Assembly: GCF_001563475.1 (NCBI RefSeq) | Contig: NZ_LPUT01000012.1 | Span: forward strand, 1 to 64,000 | Length of the DNA: 64,000 nucleotides | From: Sporosarcina sp. HYO08 | GTDB lineage: Bacteria > Bacillota > Bacilli > Bacillales_A > Planococcaceae | Direction of reading: 5' to 3' | Shown: piece by piece, positions 61,672-64,000 of the stretch | Layout of the letters: every line of letters begins with the position of its first letter | Position numbering within the stretch: the stretch's first letter is position 1 | Program-made: the position numbers and the translations under genes | The notes under the pieces: model-generated | Told to the model about the DNA's origin: nothing | The model's input: only the letters and a program-made list of their open reading frames with translations | Database searches by the model: none

Positions 61672-63295
61672 TTTTATTTGGATAGAGCAGCTGATACGCC
61701 ATAATGGCAACTTCCAATGTCAATCGTTTCGATGGTTCCATAAAATCACTGCCAAGTAATGATTCGATCTTTTCCAATCGATGGTAAAGTGTTTGCCTGA
61801 CGATGAAAAGGCGATCGGCAGTCTCTTTTTTCGCACCACCGCATTTCAAATAAAACCGAAGCGTTTCAAAGAGGTTACTTTCCATCTTCTCATCATAAGC
61901 AAGCAATTCTGCCAAGTAATCTTGAACATATGCTTGAAGGTAATTTTTATCGTCTACTAAAAGCAACAAGCGGTAGACGCCTAAATTTTCATAGAAAACA
62001 GTGTCGATAATTCCTGTGTTACGCATTTGAATGACCTTTAACGCCTCTTCGTAACCTTTTTGCACGTCGGTGATATTTTTATAAACCATGCTTAAGCCGA
62101 ACGAACAGCTGCTTCCTTTTAAGTACGTATGTTCATTGGTGTTTTGAATTTGCTGGATGACGTTCACGAATCGATCCTGTTCATTCTTTAAATGGTCTGC
62201 TGCGATGAAGGAAGCGATGACCGCTACGCTGTTTTTATTTGACGAAACTGCTGGAAAGAACCCGTTTCGCTTGAGCAGTGTTCGAATCATCATCGACCGC
62301 TGTAGTTTAATTTCCTCCCAACTAGCTTCATCTAAATGGGATTCTGGGTGATCCACTTGTATGACAAATACACGGTAATGCATATTGCGGCTCATTGAAG
62401 GTAAATATGTTTGAATATCATCTTGTTCGACACTTCGTCCATTTAATAAATTACGAATAAACTCATCTTCGTTATTTTGCTTACGCTCCTCAATTGTACG
62501 GTTTCGAAGAGTGATTTGCGCAATCGCTAATGCAGCTCGATCTAGCATAAGAAATGTAAATTCATCCGTCTGTTTTTCAGTTGCCTCTAAACATAGATAT
62601 CCCAATGTTTGTCCAAGTCCCGTGACAGGCATAAGTGCAAGGTTTTTCCCGTCTACTGACAATTGTTTTTGTTCGATCTGATCGTGCGGAGTTATTTCCA
62701 TATACGTTCGAATAGAAGTTTCCAAGTTTTTTACGTTGGATGGATAATAGTATGTCTTCGCTTCATCGGAAATAAAGACAATACCCTTTCCGAAAAGCTG
62801 ATGCAGCTCTTGCAATATTTTTAAAATCCCATTAGGCATTAAAGACAGGGCGCCTAGTTCCCTTGACATTGTATCGAGTTTTGACAACATTTCATGATGT
62901 TGATTAATAATATGGGTGTGTAAATCTTGTGTAATATCCACAAATTTTACGGTTTTATCAAATGTGATAATTGGGAAGTTATACAGATTAGCCAATTGAA
63001 TGACTTCAGGTGGAAATGATTGGAAAAAGTCCCCGATTTCAATACATAGACAAGCGACCTCTCGTTCTATTAATTGACTAATAAACATCAACTGTGTCGG
63101 AATGTCTTGTTGTAAACCAATACCTGTCGTTAAGATCATTTCGCCTCCGTTAATAAGAGAACCAAAATCTTTTACTTCTAATATATGAGACCATTTTACT
63201 TGTCGGTCTAATCCACTTTTACCCGCAATGACTGTCGCATCTTTAAATGACTGTCGCACAAGGATATCACGAACAGTTAACGTAAACTCCTTCAT
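61643..63295 (-). CDS. PucR family transcriptional regulator
   Basis: 550-residue regulator. Residues about 5-125 form the PucR N-terminal sensor (FTLTVRDILVRQSFKDATVI, SLINGGEMILTTGIGLQQDI), the middle is a GGDEF-like CdaR region, and the C-terminus holds the HTH_30 DNA-binding helix (FYLKCGGAKKETADRLFIVR then QTLYHRLEKIESLLG). ATG at 63295 follows TATGGAGGGCATTTAC. Divergent from the semialdehyde dehydrogenase gene, it likely controls that gene and the symporter. PucR proteins respond to nitrogen or purine/amino-acid catabolites. Confidence 0.9.
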   Translation of the reverse strand: MKEFTLTVRDILVRQSFKDATVIAGKSGLDRQVKWSHILEVKDFGSLINGGEMILTTGIGLQQDIPTQLMFISQLIEREVACLCIEIGDFFQSFPPEVIQLANLYNFPIITFDKTVKFVDITQDLHTHIINQHHEMLSKLDTMSRELGALSLMPNGILKILQELHQLFGKGIVFISDEAKTYYYPSNVKNLETSIRTYMEITPHDQIEQKQLSVDGKNLALMPVTGLGQTLGYLCLEATEKQTDEFTFLMLDRAALAIAQITLRNRTIEERKQNNEDEFIRNLLNGRSVEQDDIQTYLPSMSRNMHYRVFVIQVDHPESHLDEASWEEIKLQRSMMIRTLLKRNGFFPAVSSNKNSVAVIASFIAADHLKNEQDRFVNVIQQIQNTNEHTYLKGSSCSFGLSMVYKNITDVQKGYEEALKVIQMRNTGIIDTVFYENLGVYRLLLLVDDKNYLQAYVQDYLAELLAYDEKMESNLFETLRFYLKCGGAKKETADRLFIVRQTLYHRLEKIESLLGSDFMEPSKRLTLEVAIMAYQLLYPNKKENKKSLSG

Positions 63296-63441
63296 GTAAA
63301 TGCCCTCCATAACGTTAAAATAAAACTTGAATGATTTGACAATATGTAAAATGAAAACTTTTCAGATTACTTGTATTATATATTATGAAATGGAAAGAAG
63401 ATAGCGTCAGTAATAAGTTAATGAGACCAGGGGGAGAAGAA

Positions 63442-64000
63442 ATGACACAAATCGCAGTTGAAAAGAAAACGCTTTCGAATTTTATCAATGGACAGTGGGT
63501 AAAATCGACGACAGATAAATATGAAAAGGTGCCGAACCCGGCAACAGGAGAAATTTTAGCTGAAGTACCTGTTTCAACGAAAGAAGATTTAGCGCAGGCT
63601 GTTGCAGCTGCGAAAGAGGCTTTTAAAACGTGGAAAAAGGTTCCAGTTCCACAGCGTTCTCGTATTCTTTTTAAATACCAACAGCTTCTTGTGGAAAATT
63701 GGGATGAGCTTGCAAAACTAATTACCATAGAAAACGGTAAAAACTACAATGAGGCGTACGGGGAAGTGTTACGCGGTATTGAGTGTGTGGAGTTTGCGGC
63801 GGGATCACCAACTTTAATGATGGGGTATCAGCTTCCGGACATTGCCACGAATGTTGAATCAGGTATGTATCGTTATCCACTTGGCGTTGTTGGGGGAATT
63901 ACACCATTTAACTTCCCGATGATGGTTCCTTGCTGGATGTTCCCACTTGCGATTGCAAGCGGAAATACATTCATCCTAAAACCGTCAGAGCGTACGCCGC
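63442..64000 (+). CDS. Methylmalonate/malonate-semialdehyde dehydrogenase, partial (MmsA/IolA-like)
   Basis: The first 186 residues of a CoA-acylating aldehyde dehydrogenase; the gene runs past the window. [20 protein letters not shown] at the start, [20 protein letters not shown] near 110 and [20 protein letters not shown] near 150 are hallmarks of the MmsA/IolA subfamily. The catalytic Cys lies beyond the window edge. ATG at 63442 follows GGGGGAGAAGAA. Divergent from the PucR-type gene. Together with the symporter it suggests beta-alanine or valine-type degradation through malonate or methylmalonate semialdehyde. Confidence 0.9.
   Translation, partial: MTQIAVEKKTLSNFINGQWVKSTTDKYEKVPNPATGEILAEVPVSTKEDLAQAVAAAKEAFKTWKKVPVPQRSRILFKYQQLLVENWDELAKLITIENGKNYNEAYGEVLRGIECVEFAAGSPTLMMGYQLPDIATNVESGMYRYPLGVVGGITPFNFPMMVPCWMFPLAIASGNTFILKPSERTP

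Overview
The window looks like the chromosome of a low-to-moderate GC Gram-positive rod of the order Bacillales, most likely a Sporosarcina/Lysinibacillus-like Planococcaceae relative. The reasons are strong purine-rich ribosome binding sites with frequent GTG/TTG starts, a T-box leader in front of an archaeal-type prolyl-tRNA synthetase, a CsoR/CopZ/CopA copper operon, YxlE/F/G-type, YflT-type, YqeY-type, CatE, GabR and GabP homologues, an S-layer-homology (SLH) protein, and an ECF sigma/anti-sigma pair. No rRNA, tRNA or CRISPR array was seen. Family assignments rest on motifs and remembered family patterns; no database search was run.

Layout. 0.4-3.3 kb: AT-rich four-gene ABC exporter (three small membrane proteins and one ATPase). 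3.5-3.8 kb: frameshifted remnant of a small exported protein. 3.9-7.0 kb: csoR-copZ-copA. 7.1-11.6 kb: accessory, scarred segment holding a secreted toxin-44-like protein, small membrane proteins, broken IS3 and IS66 pieces, an exported protein, and a 25-bp perfect inverted repeat abutting the 3' remnant of a second copA. 11.7-39.5 kb: mostly ordinary chromosome, including yqeY, a PhoX-like SLH phosphatase, endonuclease V, ogt, dioxygenases, proS with its T-box, TauE-type exporter, ECF sigma/anti-sigma, DMT transporters, YxlE/F/G-type ABC, stress proteins, L,D-transpeptidase, catE, AI-2E family protein, SsuABC-type importer and pepT. 39.6-64 kb: a large catabolic region.

The catabolic region is the most interesting part. 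A GabD-type dehydrogenase (39.6 kb) is followed by a block (about 41.1-57.3 kb) bounded on one side by a decayed duplicate of a DUF2187 gene and on the other by a 46-bp perfect palindrome, a truncated YeiH-type gene and the intact DUF2187 gene. The block holds gabR, gabT, a second gabD, another aldehyde dehydrogenase, a saccharopine-dehydrogenase-like protein, hydantoinase/oxoprolinase A and B subunits, a DUF3311 + sodium:solute symporter pair, a deacetylase-like amidohydrolase and an APC permease. I infer that it imports a cyclic or N-acylated amide (lactam-like), opens it to an omega-amino acid such as GABA, and transaminates and oxidises it to a dicarboxylate. Downstream come gabP, a second DUF3311 + symporter pair, a PucR-type regulator and the start of a methylmalonate/malonate-semialdehyde dehydrogenase gene that runs off the window.
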